Assembly: GCA_017311315.1 (NCBI GenBank)
Contig: CM029631.1
Span: forward strand, 5,566,680-5,630,679
Direction of reading: 5' to 3'
DNA from: Dendrocalamus latiflorus
Lineage: Eukaryota > Streptophyta > Magnoliopsida > Poales > Poaceae
Length of the DNA stretch: 64,000 bases
This document shows positions 32,931-44,571 of this stretch, one piece after another (position 1 is the first letter of the stretch; each line of letters starts with the position of its first letter). Position numbers and translations under genes: made by a program. The notes beneath the pieces were generated by a model. It did no database searches, was not told the DNA's origin, and saw only the letters and a list, made by a program, of their open reading frames with translations.

Positions 32931-35900
32931 TCATTATCCTGAGGATAATCACACAAAAGCTTACGGATTATTATTTGCCTAATCAGTAGAACACTGTTCC
33001 GGCAAATAACAAGTATTTACCAAAGTCGCGCAGCAGAACAATAATGTAGAAACTGTATTTTTATTACAACAGTTGCCACAAGAGCTCTACTAAAAAATGG
33101 CTTGGTCAAAAATTTAACTTAATGCAAAGTGATTTGAATAATCTACAAAGCTTCTGAATATTTACACTTATTGCTTCTTTTTAAAATTATCCTCTACAGT
33201 CTTTGTTGACTTCATTGCCAAAGGGGGGGGGGGGGGGGGGGAGATTGGAGGAAAGGGGGAGAATTTTCTAAGAGTTTGAAATTTTTTTGCAAAACTTAGC
33301 TTCCGGCCCAATCAAGAGTGTGCGAAAGTAAAAGGAAAAGAACGACAAAAGGCCCTTTTCTCTTTTGGGATAAGCTCAACAATCATGGGCCTGGCGTACT
33401 TCTGATGGCAATCACAGCAAGAGACCAGGACTTGTGTCGTTTGATTCGGCTTCGACTTTCAGCTTCCGCTGAATCAAACGCCGGGCGAACTGGACTGGTT
33501 CCACTCCAGTCCGACTCCAATATGACAGAGAACAAGAGGAGCATCCGACTAGTTATGACCTGAAGCTTCTATGCGCTGTTTGTCCCTCAGAGTCGGAGAG
33601 ACGCTGCAAAGGCAGGCCGCCGAGGTGGTTGGTTTGGCCGCGCGACATGGACAGGATGAAAAGCAGAAGGGAGACGGTGACTGCCTCCTTTCCCCCTGCA
33701 AATTGCCTAGTATCTTCTTCTTCTTCTGCTTCCTTTCCCGGCCCTGGCATGCGTGATGCCTTCCTTCTGGCGATCGATGCGCCTTTTCTTCCACAATGAT
33801 GTGTGGCGGTACCATCCGTTTGGATTCAGACAAGCCAATCTAGCTAACCTCGTGTGTGACCTAACAGACCTATGCTTTTGTCCCGGAAGGGAGGGCGAGG
33901 ACTTGTTTATTCGGCGGTTTGGCGCTGGGTCAATTTCACCCTCGATGTGTTTACGCGGCGTATTTGACCAAACGTTTATCTTAGAGGAGTGACGTTGTTA
34001 ATTGCAGGTTTGCACTTGGGCGCCGTCATCATGTAACGTGTTCATAAATCTGCCCCGACCCAAATGTGTTAGCACAGAAACTTTCGGATTTGCTATTTCG
34101 AAGTGCCTGAAATTTTCTTGAGTCGATTTTTGTGACCATTGAATTTATGTAGAGATTGGTGTGCTATATAATTGGACGTTGATCCAATGACAAAAAAAAA
34201 TGTAACTAACGCTTAAGAAAATTTCAGTCACGTTATAGATAAGACAATCCCGAAACAATTTACCCATCGCGCTATGATGCCGTCTGGACTACAAGAAACA
34301 GGAACTTACGGGGGAGATGAAAGTAGTACTTCTCTAGCTACTAAGGAGTAGCGACTAATCCATGTATTTTTCTTTTGAAGGGTCGACTAATCCATGTATT
34401 TCAAAACGGTAATGAAATAGTATTAAATCATGTTCTTTTTGTCTTTTTTTTATGGCTTTTAGGTTTGGCTTCCCAGGAAGGCAAAATAAACTGAAAGCCG
34501 AAACAAACGAGATGGCTTCTCTAAGTGACATCTCGATGCAGATTTTCTAAATGGCTTTCCGACCGTAAAACCGTATGTGTTATCATGTTAGTGGCTTTAT
34601 CATCTGTCCCCATCTCGAAAAACGTAGCTAAAATTAATAAACTACAACTCAAAAGAATGATCCTTACAAGCTTAGCCTCAACCGACCGGCGGGCGATGCA
34701 CAACTGTGGGCTCGGCAGTGGTTCTGCCAGCCAGTAGATGAGGGCGGGCGGGCGGTCGGCGACATGTGGTGCGCCGTGCGCTACAGGCTCACGGTGGGAA
34801 GTGACGCGACGCCAGTGTGACCCGAGAGCGCCGAGCTCGGCAGCGAGCGAATTAACACGGCGTCGCGTTGCGGCAATGTGGTCACAATGCCGAGCGCCGT
34901 GGCGGCACGAAGTGCTGCGGAAACGTCGTAGAGGCGGCGTGCGGGCGGTGCGGCGCGGCGCACGATACCGGCCGGTGTTTTGAGGTCGGCTCCAGTTCTC
35001 CAAATCCTGCCCGACTAGGGAGCCCGGCCCGTCCGGCTTCCAAGCCCGGCTCAGAAATGCCAAGATCTGAGGTCGCTGGCACTTACCCCATCCAATCCTT
35101 CGCTCCGGCCACCGGCTAGCGGTTAGGATAAGTCGGACGAGAGAGCATGCCATTCTAGCTAAACTTGTGCATTCTCGTGTCCACGAAAGCATGTGATGAA
35201 CGACAGCAACACAGCCACACAAACCAAACAAATACGATGATTCATTCGTTAGTTAGAGCCACACCTTTGAGGTGTATCAATCGTGTGCAGTGACCGTTCG
35301 TTGTGTTTTGGTCCTCCGGAAAGGTGGGTGGTCCGTTGTGTTTGTTATAAGGTCGATCTTAAGGGAGCTTATGACCCCTTATTTTCATACACTCCGGATG
35401 TTCTAAGCGTGTGTTTACAGCTTACATCTGCACTTCTTAGTTCTTGTTAGGGCCATGTCAAACGCAAGAATCTCACATAAATATTACAGAAACAATTTAA
35501 ATCCTTCATAATTTCTTCAGAAATCCTATGTTCCAAATAAGGTTTAGAATTGGCTGCTTGCAAAGGAATTGCGCACGCTCCCATCAACAAGTTACAACAG
35601 TAACTGAGAACTGGGCAAGGTAGAGTAAGCACGAAAAGATGCACTTCTCGGTGCTAATCTGCACAGAGAATGTAATAGTAGTCGCCTGATTCCAAATTAA
35701 AGCCAACCAACTAGCTGAATGTGCAAATTAATAGTCACAATAATAAAGATCCATGGAAGTTAGAAACTAGTGCTTTATTGATTTCATCTTTAACACAAAA
35801 TCAAGTCAATTTCAACTAGTACACAACAAATATATAAGCATGTATCAAAATTTTCCTTTGCCACGTTCTCACTATCACAACTCCAGATGTTCCTGGCAGG

Positions 35901-36107
35901 GCACGATGTTCGTGCCATTCAATTCGCACTCGTCTTCAACAATACATATAGGGTGTAGTATAACAAAATCCAGCAATTCCTTTGGTTAATTCATCAAGAT
36001 TAAGATGCATCGATTTACTCACTGAAAAGTAAATACTTCTTCTTGCAATTGATCAAAATTGGCCAATTGCATGCACCATATATGCGTTCATGGCGTTGGC
36101 GAATGTC
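32931..36107. other. intergenic, no supported gene
   Basis: About 3.2 kb. 33210-33260 has ATTGCCAAAG followed by a 19-base G tract and GAGATTGGAGG, which looks like a Copia polypurine tract expanded into a homopolymer. 34520-35120 is GC-rich with overlapping frames on both strands and no recognisable family. No RNA gene seen. Confidence 0.45.
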
Positions 36108-37592
36108 TTAGCGGAAAGATGACGAGCTGCCGGCCCCAAACGGGTCCCCGGGGTACCGGTCGAACATCTGCGGCGCGTCGCCGGTGCCGGGGCCCTGGAG
36201 CAGCGCGTCCGGCGCCTCGTCGGACACGCGCCACACCTTGATCGACTTGTCCAGGCTGCCGCTGTACACGATCCACCGCGACGCCGACCCCGTCCCGCCA
36301 CTGGTATCTCCGCTGTCGGCAGCGGCAGCGATGGCGGCGTTGTCCTTGTTGTCCTCCACGATGGCGAGGCACCTGATCGGCTCTGTGTGGCCGGTGAGCA
36401 CGGAAAGGCGGGAGTGCACGCCGCCGTCGCGCCGCCACACGACGATGGTGCTGTCGGCTGAGCCGCTGAGCACGAGGGCGCCGGCTGCGGCGAGGCAGAA
36501 CACGGCCTTCTTGTGCCCGCGCAGTACGCCACCGTGGACGAGGTGGAGCTCGCCCTCCCAGAAGTTGACGAGTCCGTCGGAGGAGCCGCAGTAGAGCACC
36601 GGTGCGATGGCGCTTACGGCGAGCGCGTTCACCGCGTGCTCCTGCTTCAGCAGCGTCTGCACGGCCACGTGCTTGGTCCCCTTCCCCTGCAGCTCCCGCC
36701 GCCACACCTTGACCGTGCCGTCCGCCGAGCCGGTGAACACCAGCCCGTCGAACGCCGCCACGATCGCGTTCACGTTGTCGTCGTGCGCCACCACCGACTC
36801 GAGGCACTTGGAGTCGCTGATGCGCCACACCTTGAAGGTACGGTCCCACGAACCCGAGTAGAGCAGACCCTGCGCCGCGTCCGTCGGGCTCAGGCACGAT
36901 ACGGCGTCGCTGTGCCGGATCCATAGCGCCGTCCGGTTCTTTCGCACCTCGACGTAGTTGGACGGGTTCAGCGAGCCGCGAAGGAAGTCGCGCAGCCGCG
37001 GCAGGCTGCCCACGCGCTTGTGCAGACCGTTCTTGGGCGACACCTTCCACACACGGATCTTTCCGTCCTGGTGTCCGGTGAAGATGCGCTCACCGGAGAT
37101 GACGATGGCCTTCACGAGGCCGCTCGACGACTTGAAACCGCCGGAGTCCTTCTGCTTGCGCCAGACGCGGATGTTCTTGCTGTCCGAGCCGGTGTACAGA
37201 GTGTCGCCCTTGGCAGAGAGCGAGTAGATGTGGCCTTCCTCCCTCACCAACGAGCCGATGAGGCTTGTGCCGAAAGCCATGGTGGGGGCCCCGCCGCTGC
37301 CGTGGCCGGCGATGGACGCCTCGCTGTGGTGGGACCAGGGGGACGCCATGGTCTGGTTCCAGGGGGACATGTTGTACGGCGAGCACTCACCGCTGAAGCT
37401 GTTCGGGTAGTCGGAGTAGAACCCAGAGCTCGCGTCCCCCGTCGCCGACGAGCTGCTGTGCCGGTTCGAGAAGTCATCGTCCGTCACCGAGAACTGGAGG
37501 TTCGGGTCGGAGTGCGGCGCCGGCAGCGGGAGGTTCGACGGGTGCGAGCGTGGGAGGCGGCCGCCGGCCCCTTCGCCGTCGCAATCTCTCAT
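36108..37592 (-). CDS. JINGUBANG-like WD40-repeat protein
   Basis: Single-exon gene, 494 aa. I chose the ATG at 37592 (MRDCDGEG): the frame extends upstream to 37802 but that part is low-complexity Pro/Ser/Thr. Residues 1-105 are Ser/Pro-rich and probably disordered, with the SDPNLQFSVTDDD motif common in this family. Seven WD blades follow, each ending in a W-type strand: IRVW 141-144, IRVW 179-182, FKVW 253-256, VKVW 294-297, VNFW 342-345, IVVW 383-386 and IKVW 451-454. The domain should form a closed seven-blade propeller serving as a protein-interaction scaffold. Arabidopsis JINGUBANG represses pollen germination through jasmonate control; other family members are little studied, so the role here is inferred. 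Blade 7 has an Ala/Asp/Gly-rich loop (411-436). Very GC-rich, hence long shadow frames on the opposite strand. Confidence 0.9.
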   Translation of the reverse strand: MRDCDGEGAGGRLPRSHPSNLPLPAPHSDPNLQFSVTDDDFSNRHSSSSATGDASSGFYSDYPNSFSGECSPYNMSPWNQTMASPWSHHSEASIAGHGSGGAPTMAFGTSLIGSLVREEGHIYSLSAKGDTLYTGSDSKNIRVWRKQKDSGGFKSSSGLVKAIVISGERIFTGHQDGKIRVWKVSPKNGLHKRVGSLPRLRDFLRGSLNPSNYVEVRKNRTALWIRHSDAVSCLSPTDAAQGLLYSGSWDRTFKVWRISDSKCLESVVAHDDNVNAIVAAFDGLVFTGSADGTVKVWRRELQGKGTKHVAVQTLLKQEHAVNALAVSAIAPVLYCGSSDGLVNFWEGELHLVHGGVLRGHKKAVFCLAAAGALVLSGSADSTIVVWRRDGGVHSRLSVLTGHTEPIRCLAIVEDNKDNAAIAAAADSGDTSGGTGSASRWIVYSGSLDKSIKVWRVSDEAPDALLQGPGTGDAPQMFDRYPGDPFGAGSSSSFR

Positions 37593-38262
37593 CGGATCTT
37601 GCCGGTGGCTGCGGCGGCGCGGCGAGACAGTGGTGGAGAGAATTGCGAAAGGGGGAGAAGCGCGGGGGTGTGTATGTGCGGAGGGGAGGGGAGTGAGAGG
37701 CGAAGAGAGAGTGGCGGGAAGGGAAAAAGTCGTTAAGACCGTTATGAGGCTGAGGCGGGGAGGAATGGGTGGGGCCACAGCCCCTGAACTGCTCCCTTTC
37801 ACCGGATTAGGAGGCTAACAACGCTTACTCTGCATGGCTCCATGGAACTCCCTTTTCTTTTTGTAATAACCTTGAATATATAGTTGAATTGTTGCACTTA
37901 ACTCCATTTGGAACATAAAATTGCACATGAATTAGAACAGTTCCTCCAACATTACAACCGGAATCCTTCGTTCCAAATGGAAATCTGACATTGTAACAAT
38001 TTTGAACTCTTCAAATCCCGGCTCTCTTTTTTTTTTTGCAATCGAAGTAGAAAAAAAAACGCTCACTTAATCTGCATTTTGCAACTCGCTTTGACTTATA
38101 CATTAGTGAACTGGGACGATAAGGTTTCACTGTAGAGTTGCTTACTGCTCCCACCTCTAGTAAAAAAAAGGTGATATCTTAGAATATATAATGCAATCAA
38201 ACTATTTTAACTTTGACCATCAACATTTTTATGAGTATTTAGATCCTCCATATAAACATCAT
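37593..38262. other. promoter side of the WD40 gene, up to the scaffold gap
   Basis: CT-rich (on the minus strand) leader next to the gene, then AT-rich sequence with no recognised feature. No confident TATA box. Confidence 0.4.
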
Positions 38263-38362
38263 NNNNNNNNNNNNNNNNNNNNNNNNNNNNNNNNNNNNNN
38301 NNNNNNNNNNNNNNNNNNNNNNNNNNNNNNNNNNNNNNNNNNNNNNNNNNNNNNNNNNNNNN
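38263..38362. other. assembly gap, 100 N
   Basis: Exactly 100 N, the conventional placeholder for a gap of unknown size. The true distance between the WD40 gene and the retroelement block is unknown. Confidence 0.99.
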
Positions 38363-38573
38363 CAAAATCCTCTTCGAGCCATTCCTCCGTTGTGAGGTAG
38401 CTCCCCTCGTCGCCTCAAATTAGTAGTCGTCGCTCCCCACAAGCAAGATCTTGAAAACAGCGGCGACTCCAACTCCCAACGACGTTCTGGCTCAGCTGAC
38501 CACCATAGAGAACATTCATGCCCCAACAACCCCCAACTCAACATCAATGGGGAGTTGTGAAGCCTAAATACTG

Positions 38574-39795
38574 GTGGCTCAACACTCCCAGACGTCTAGA
38601 GCCGAAGTTTGCCTTCTTTGCACCTTCACGTCCACCCTAGAAGCTTCAACCGGGAACAACCTCATCTTCCTCGCACGCACCAAGGGGCGGTGCTTCAACT
38701 GCCTTTGTCGAGATCATATGGCCCGATATTGTCGTGATCCCACCAAATGCATCCGATGTCTGCACTCATGCCATAGAGCTAGAGATTGTCGACATCCTAC
38801 TGTTCCACCACCTCCTCCGGCACCTGCAAGTTCAGTTTCGCGGTCATCTCCTCTGCAACCTGCTTCCCAAGGACAACCCCAAGTAAAAGCTCTACCTACA
38901 CCATAGCCGCCGCCACATCCCTCTGCTCCCTTCACCGCTGCCACCCCCTCAATCCACCAATGGCCAACCTGGGTGACCCAGCGACTCGCCCGGTGAAGGA
39001 GGCTTGCATTATCCCCTCCTCTAGGGAACTTCGAAAGGAGCTCCAATGACATGAAGACTACTCCACAGTGCTTTGGCTTGGAAGGTCCAAGCCCAAGGCT
39101 GACCTCCGAACTATCATGGAGGCCATTAAAAGAAGGTTCAACCTTCACCCTTGACGACTTCTCAGTGCATCACCACTACCCGACAACTACCTTGTCAGCT
39201 TCCAACACAGGCACCACTGTGATGAGGTGGCCAGTCTCCAGAAATTCGCCTTCCACGACCTAGACTTCCATGTGCGTTCCTGGAAGCCGCAACGGCATGC
39301 GTTCGGGAGGTGCTCTGATGTTCCATGTAAGGCTATGTCTCAAAGGCATACCCATAAATGCATGGAATGAGGAGGTGGCTAGCCGTGTCATCCAGCAACA
39401 AACGCTCGCTAGACCGGGATGATGTAAGATCACTCCAATAGGAAGACACTCGTACGCTCGATCTATGGGCCTGGATAGCAAACCTGAGATCAATTCCGAA
39501 GGTAACATGGCTCACATTCACTGACACTCATGCTTTGCCAGTGGGTCGCCATGGAGAACCATAGGAACAACCTCTCTACAAGTAGGGCCATACCTACCGA
39601 GTGATCATCCACCTCAACTTCATCGAGGATTACTCGGTGGCTCCACCTGTTGCTGACCTCGGCGCCAAGACCTTTGTGCCGTTCAAGCCAGCCAAACAAG
39701 GCCTCACCTGGCACCTAGGAGTGGTTGACGGCACCACTAAGCCCACAGAAGAGGAGCCACCATGGGAGGTCCACGACTATGGAATGCCACCGTGA
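38574..39795 (+). pseudogene. zinc-knuckle / DUF4283-type retroelement gene remnant
   Basis: Near the start are two consecutive CCHC zinc knuckles (GRCFNCLCRDHMARYC and TKCIRCLHSCHRARDC, about 38690-38800), then a Pro-rich linker. From about 39150 to 39300, split among frames, comes a block reading YLVSF and FHDLDFHVRSWKPQRHAFG, then CLKGIPINAWNEEVASRVI. This resembles DUF4283-type proteins associated with grass retroelements, where the knuckles and this domain occur together. Stops and frameshifts break it and it ends next to the Sirevirus 5' remnant. The 5' part may lie in the gap. No function expected. Confidence 0.6.
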
Positions 39796-39856
39796 CAGAT
39801 TGCTTTGTATTGACCGACATTCACCCCCCCTCTATCGCCTTTTTCGGTCCAACAAT

Positions 39857-39869
39857 TGGTATCAGAGCC
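39857..39869 (+). other. primer binding site (tRNA-Met)
   Basis: TGGTATCAGAGCC, complementary to the 3' end of initiator tRNA-Met, begins 3 bp after the LTR end CCAACA. It is the standard Copia/Sirevirus priming site. Confidence 0.9.
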
Positions 39870-39910
39870 GGTTAGCTCTAATCAATAGATCTTAACCGGT
39901 CTCAAGAGCC

Positions 39911-41598
39911 ATGGCGGCGGACAAGTACTCGACCAAGCCTCCCGTCTTTGATGGCCTGGATTACCCCTTCTGGAAGAGCCGAATGGAAACATACATCCAG
40001 GCTCAGGGGTATGCCATTTGGCGGAAGGTGAAGGTCAGATTTGTTGTTCCTGCCGATGAGAACATTAACGCTGGAAATATGCATGATGTTGAGGCAAACG
40101 CTAAGGCAAGGAACATCATAATCCAGGGCTTGAGTCGTAGTGAGTTTGACTGCATATCTCATCTTTCGTCCGCCTTCGATATTTGGGAGACCCTCGATGC
40201 TTACCACGAGGGCACCACCCAGATAAAGATGGTGAGACAGGACCAGTTCAAGCGAGATTACAACAAGTTTGAAATGCTCGCTGGCGAGTCCCTTGATGAG
40301 TGTTTTGCGCGTTTTCACAAGATTCTGAGCAACCTCCGAGCGGTCGGTCTCACATACCCTGACTCAGATAACGCTCGACAAATGCTCGCTGCACTCGACC
40401 TTCGTGTTTGGGAGATGAAGGTGACTACCATCAAGGACACTACGGACCCTCTCGACTTTGACTCTTGATGCGCTGTACTCGCATCTCAAGACTCACGAGA
40501 TTGACATTGTCTCTCGCAAGTCGAAGTCACAGTCGATGGCTCTAGTCACAGATCCCAGCTCGGCTTCTGGTCCCTCTTCTGATTCTTCTTGCGGTTTCTC
40601 CCTTGCTGCTCTCTGTGACATAACTGATGATCAGTTAGAGCAGCTTGCGGATGATCAGCTGGCCCTCCTTGCTCGAAGATTCTCCCATGCTTACAAGGGG
40701 AGGAGGGACAGAAAGAGAGGAGGACCCGTGATTTGCTTCGAATGTGGTGGCCCCAACCACATTCGGGCAAACTGCCCCAAGCTGGAGAAGGGCAAGAACG
40801 ACTACGGCGGTTCGGGCAAGATCGACTACACCGACAAGAACCGCAACAAGAAGCCTCCAGCTCAGACGCCGGGAAAGAAGAAGTTCCGCAACTTCGGGAA
40901 GGCCAAGAAACTCTTTCACCGCGTCCTTACCGCGTTCGACGACCTCGATCTCAGCGAGGTGGAGGGATGGAGCGACGACGACGGGAACGGGTGACCAAGA
41001 TTCCAAGAGCGGCGACGACTTCTCCGGCATGTGCTTCATGGCCCTCGAGGGCGAACTCAGCGACAACGAGCTGTACTCCGACTCGGACGAGGTATGCCCC
41101 ACCTACGACCAGCTCAATCATGCTTTTCTTAAGCTAGGTGGATTTCATGCTAGAGCTAGGGCTAGGTGTACTGAGTTAGAGAAGGAAGTAGACAGATTTT
41201 CACTAGAGATTATTGCTCTTACATCTGGTCCCTCTAGTGACGACTGTGATACATGCTCTGCCTTGTTGGATGATATGGAGAAATTAAGGACCTCGCATGA
41301 TAGTTTGTCCTCCGAGCTTGATACTGTTAAGGTGGAGAACATTAGTCTATTAGTGGAACTAGAGATGAGTAGGATTGCTTCCATTTCATCTGCTCCTGTT
41401 GAGACTAGTGCTTGCACCTCATGTGAGGATAAGGACAATGCTTTTAGAGGCCTTTATACCATGTTGCTTGATCTGCTCGAGTCATGTGAAAACTGCAATA
41501 AGCTGAAGTCGAACCTAAAACGGGCAGATCACAAGATTGCTGAGTTGCATGCTTCTTACTTGAGCCTATTGGTTCTTGCACCAATTGTCCAAAATTAA
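39911..41598 (+). pseudogene. Sirevirus gag with CCHC knuckle and coiled-coil region
   Basis: Starts at MAADKYSTKPPVFDG and contains the Copia gag core (PFWKSRMETYIQAQ, then a FKRDYNKFEMLAGESLDE block). A frameshift at about 40460 moves reading to the next frame, which carries the zinc knuckle CFECGGPNHIRANC (about 40735) and an acidic tail. A second shift near 40990 leads into an extended region with CxxC pairs (CDTCSALL, CTSCEDKD, CENCNKL) and heptad-like Leu spacing to 41598, as in Sirevirus gag. It would form the particle core and bind RNA if intact. The two shifts make it non-functional. Confidence 0.85.
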
Positions 41599-41985
41599 CT
41601 CTTGAACTTGAATCTGTTTCTAAGCAATTCCAAGAGATGATTGATCAAAACAACAAATTGGCTCAGTTTGCGACTAAGGATCCTGTTAGCTCACCATGCA
41701 TTAGTTGTGACAAACTAAAACTTGAACTCGTTTGCTTTGAATGATAAATGTGTGAAGCTAGCTAAGGACTTATTAGAGAAGTCATCAACTCCTTGTGATG
41801 TGATTGCTGAGGAGGGGGGAGAAGCCCCAGGGTAAGGTAGAGACGCTTAGCGACAAGAACCAACCTGCTAGCAATAGGACTGTCCATTCTGAGTCGGCTG
41901 TGCGTGCACAAGCCATTCTTACCTCTGCTGTTGGTTTTTCATCTGCTCCCTTACCTGCTGCTGTTCCCTCTTCTCCCTGCTCTTC

Positions 41986-42492
41986 TTGCACCTCTCTCTT
42001 CGGGAGTGTCAGTATCTTATGAACACTCTCGAGAGATTTGTAGGCGGCAAGAAGAAACTCAATCTTATTCTAGACCAATCCAAGATTTGCAAGTTTAATC
42101 AGGGTCTAGGATATGATTTCTATGAGGATATGAGGAAGCATCCACCTGCTATTCTCAGACCCATAGTAGGAGGTGCGATCGAGGTTGAGCCCAGGTCTGA
42201 TGAGGTTAAATTCAAATCAGCGGGCTTTGTCCAAGGGATCTCTGACAGCAAGGTGATTCCACCTGTTGCTTCGGCCTCTCAGAAGGCGAAGCCTCTTCGT
42301 GCTACTTCCACCTCTCAGAAGGTGAAGTACCACTGCACCTTCTGTCAGAAGGATGGGCACTCGATCGAGAGATGCTTCAGGCGCACCAGGATTGCACGAA
42401 GAGACCGTGCAGAGGCACTTAGGCGTATTCAGGGTCAGCCCCAGATCCTGAGTGCACCTAAGACTAGCACAAGGTCCAGGTTTTGCTTCTGA
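41986..42492 (+). pseudogene. Sirevirus gag-pol linker with second zinc knuckle
   Basis: The open frame includes CKFNQGLGYDFYED and a second CCHC-type knuckle CTFCQKDGHSIERC (about 42340-42385), then an Arg-rich stretch. The preceding 390 bp (41600-41985) are the same coding region broken by stops. Downstream the protein continues in another frame (about 42452-42843). Confidence 0.75.
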
Positions 42493-42843
42493 CGGGTTTG
42501 GGCAGCATCGAGGATTTGGTTTTTCTGAGTCTTCTGGTTTTCGTCCTCATGCTGCTCCAGGTCGTGACTTTCATCGTCCTGAGGGTACATCTCGTTTCCC
42601 CCGTCGAGACAGTTACCCACGGCGTGATCAGCAGGTTGCCGGTGTTTCGACTCGCTTTCCCATAGCAGTCGGACCTAGCAACAGCTTCAGGTCTGCTCAC
42701 AGACCTTCTGCTTTGAGTGATAGAGAGCGTAGGGTAGCTAGAGGTCAGTCGTGTGAGGCTACTTCTGCTACTCGACGTGTCGTTCAGTATTGGGTGCCAA
42801 AATCACTCTTGATTTACCCCAGTACTGAGACTTTACTCTCTGT

Positions 42844-44571
42844 TTGACTCAGGTTCGCCGGGCAGGGAAGGGAAAGGTTTGGCTCGTAGACTCCGGGTGT
42901 TCACGACACATGACCGGAGATTCCTGTTGGTTTTCTTCCCTTGCCCGCGCTCCAGGTGATGAGATGATCACCTTCGGAGATGCTTCTTCTGGGCGCGTCA
43001 TCGCCAAAGGTACAGTGCGGATTAATGATTCTTTCATTTTGAAAGATGTTGCCTTGGTGAGTAAGCTGCAGTATAACTTGCTTTCAGTCTCTCAGCTTAC
43101 CGATGACGACTTTGAGGTGAGCTTTAAGAAAAATAATTGCAAAATTTTTGATGCTTCGGGTAGTCTGGTTTGCGGGATTTCTCGTTTTGGGAGGATCTTT
43201 CGTGCTGATTTTTCTGAGTCTTCTGGTGATCCTCTCAGGTGTTTAGTTGCTTCTGAGTCCCGCGATCTTTCCTTCTGGCATAGGAGACTTGGTCACATTG
43301 GATTTGACCATTTGACTCGAGTTAGCGGCCACGATCTCATTCGTGGTTTGCCGAAACTCAAGATGGTCAAAGATCTAGTCTGTGCTCCATGCCGGCACGG
43401 CAAGATGGTTGCCGCTTCTCACCCTCCGGTCACAGTTACTATGACCGATGCACCGGGACAGCTGCTCCATATGGACACTATTGGACCAGCTCGAGTGCAG
43501 TCAGCAGGAGGGAAGTGGTATGTTCTTGTCGTGGTCGATGACTTCTCGAGGTATTCTTGGGTGTTTTTCTTAGCCTCGAAGGATGAGACATTTTCACTTT
43601 TCCGAGGTCTTTTCAGTGGGCTTTCTGTTGAGCTCCCGGGTGCCTTACGAGCGATCCGCAGTGACAATGGCACGGAGTTCAAGAATTCCTACTTCGAGAG
43701 TTTCTGTGGTGAGACAGGTGTAGAGCATCAGTTCTCCTCTCCGCACGTTCCACAGCAAAATGGCGTTGTGGAGAGAAGAACCGTACCTTGGTCGAGATGG
43801 CCAGGACGATGCTTGATGAGTACTCTACACCGCGGAAATTCTGGGCTGAGGGCTATAGCCACCGCGTGCCATGTCTCAAATCGAGTTTTTCTTCGGGCAC
43901 ACTTGCACCGCACTTCTTATGAGCTGAGATATTGGCGAAAGCCCAGCGTCTCTCATTTTCGTGTGTTTGGTTGCAAGTGCTTTATTTTGAAGTCCGGGAA
44001 CCTAGATAAGTTCGAGTCACGATCTTGTGATGGTATCTTTCTAGGTTACTCGCCTTCTTCGCGGGCTTATAGGGTCTGGAACTGCGAGTCTAGCAAATTG
44101 GTAGAGACCTGTGAGGTGACCTTTGACGAGGCCAGTCCGGGGACTAGGCCTGATATCTCAGGTTCTTTAGAGCTGTTCGAGACCATCTTCGTGGATGACG
44201 AGGACGATGGAGATGAGGGTTGTCTACCCGATCCAGTCCCTTATCCATCCCTTGAGGTGCCGTCTTCCACCGCACCTCCAGGTGATCAGCCCATGCCTTC
44301 TGCTTCCTCTGGAGCTAGTGGCTCTGTTCCTACCTCGTCAGCTCACGAGGTAGAGGCCACTTCTTCATCTCATCCTGGACCTCCCCGACATATCCAGAAA
44401 AGGCATCCTTCTGAGCAGATGATTGGAGACCTGTTCGAGCGTGTTACCCGCTCAAATCTGGCTTATCTCAATTCTATCTCCATTCTGCTTTCATTGCCTC
44501 CTTTGAGCCCAAGGATGTTTCTCATGCTCTTTCCGATGAGTCTTGGGTCAATGCCATGCATGAGGAGTTAG
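42844..44571 (+). pseudogene. Sirevirus protease and integrase
   Basis: Protease: WLVDSGCSRHMTGD with the catalytic DSG at about residue 17. GAG-pre-integrase: FWHRRLGHIGFDHL with CAPCRHGKM, supplying the HHCC zinc site. Integrase core: HMDTIGPAR (first Asp), IRSDNGTEF (second Asp), PQQNGVVER (Glu), a DD35E arrangement. After VVER the reading slips for about 80 bp before ACHVSNRVFL returns, so the helix after the catalytic Glu is damaged. The C-terminal part (FRVFGCKCFILKSG, then GYSPSSRAYRVWN) is typical Copia. The frame then leaves the RT-proximal region at about 44500. Confidence 0.88.

Noticed and set aside
36088..37736. Long frames on both strands overlapping the WD40 gene (for example 320 codons at 36088-37050)
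   Set aside because: Other-frame shadows; only one frame shows the seven WD strands.
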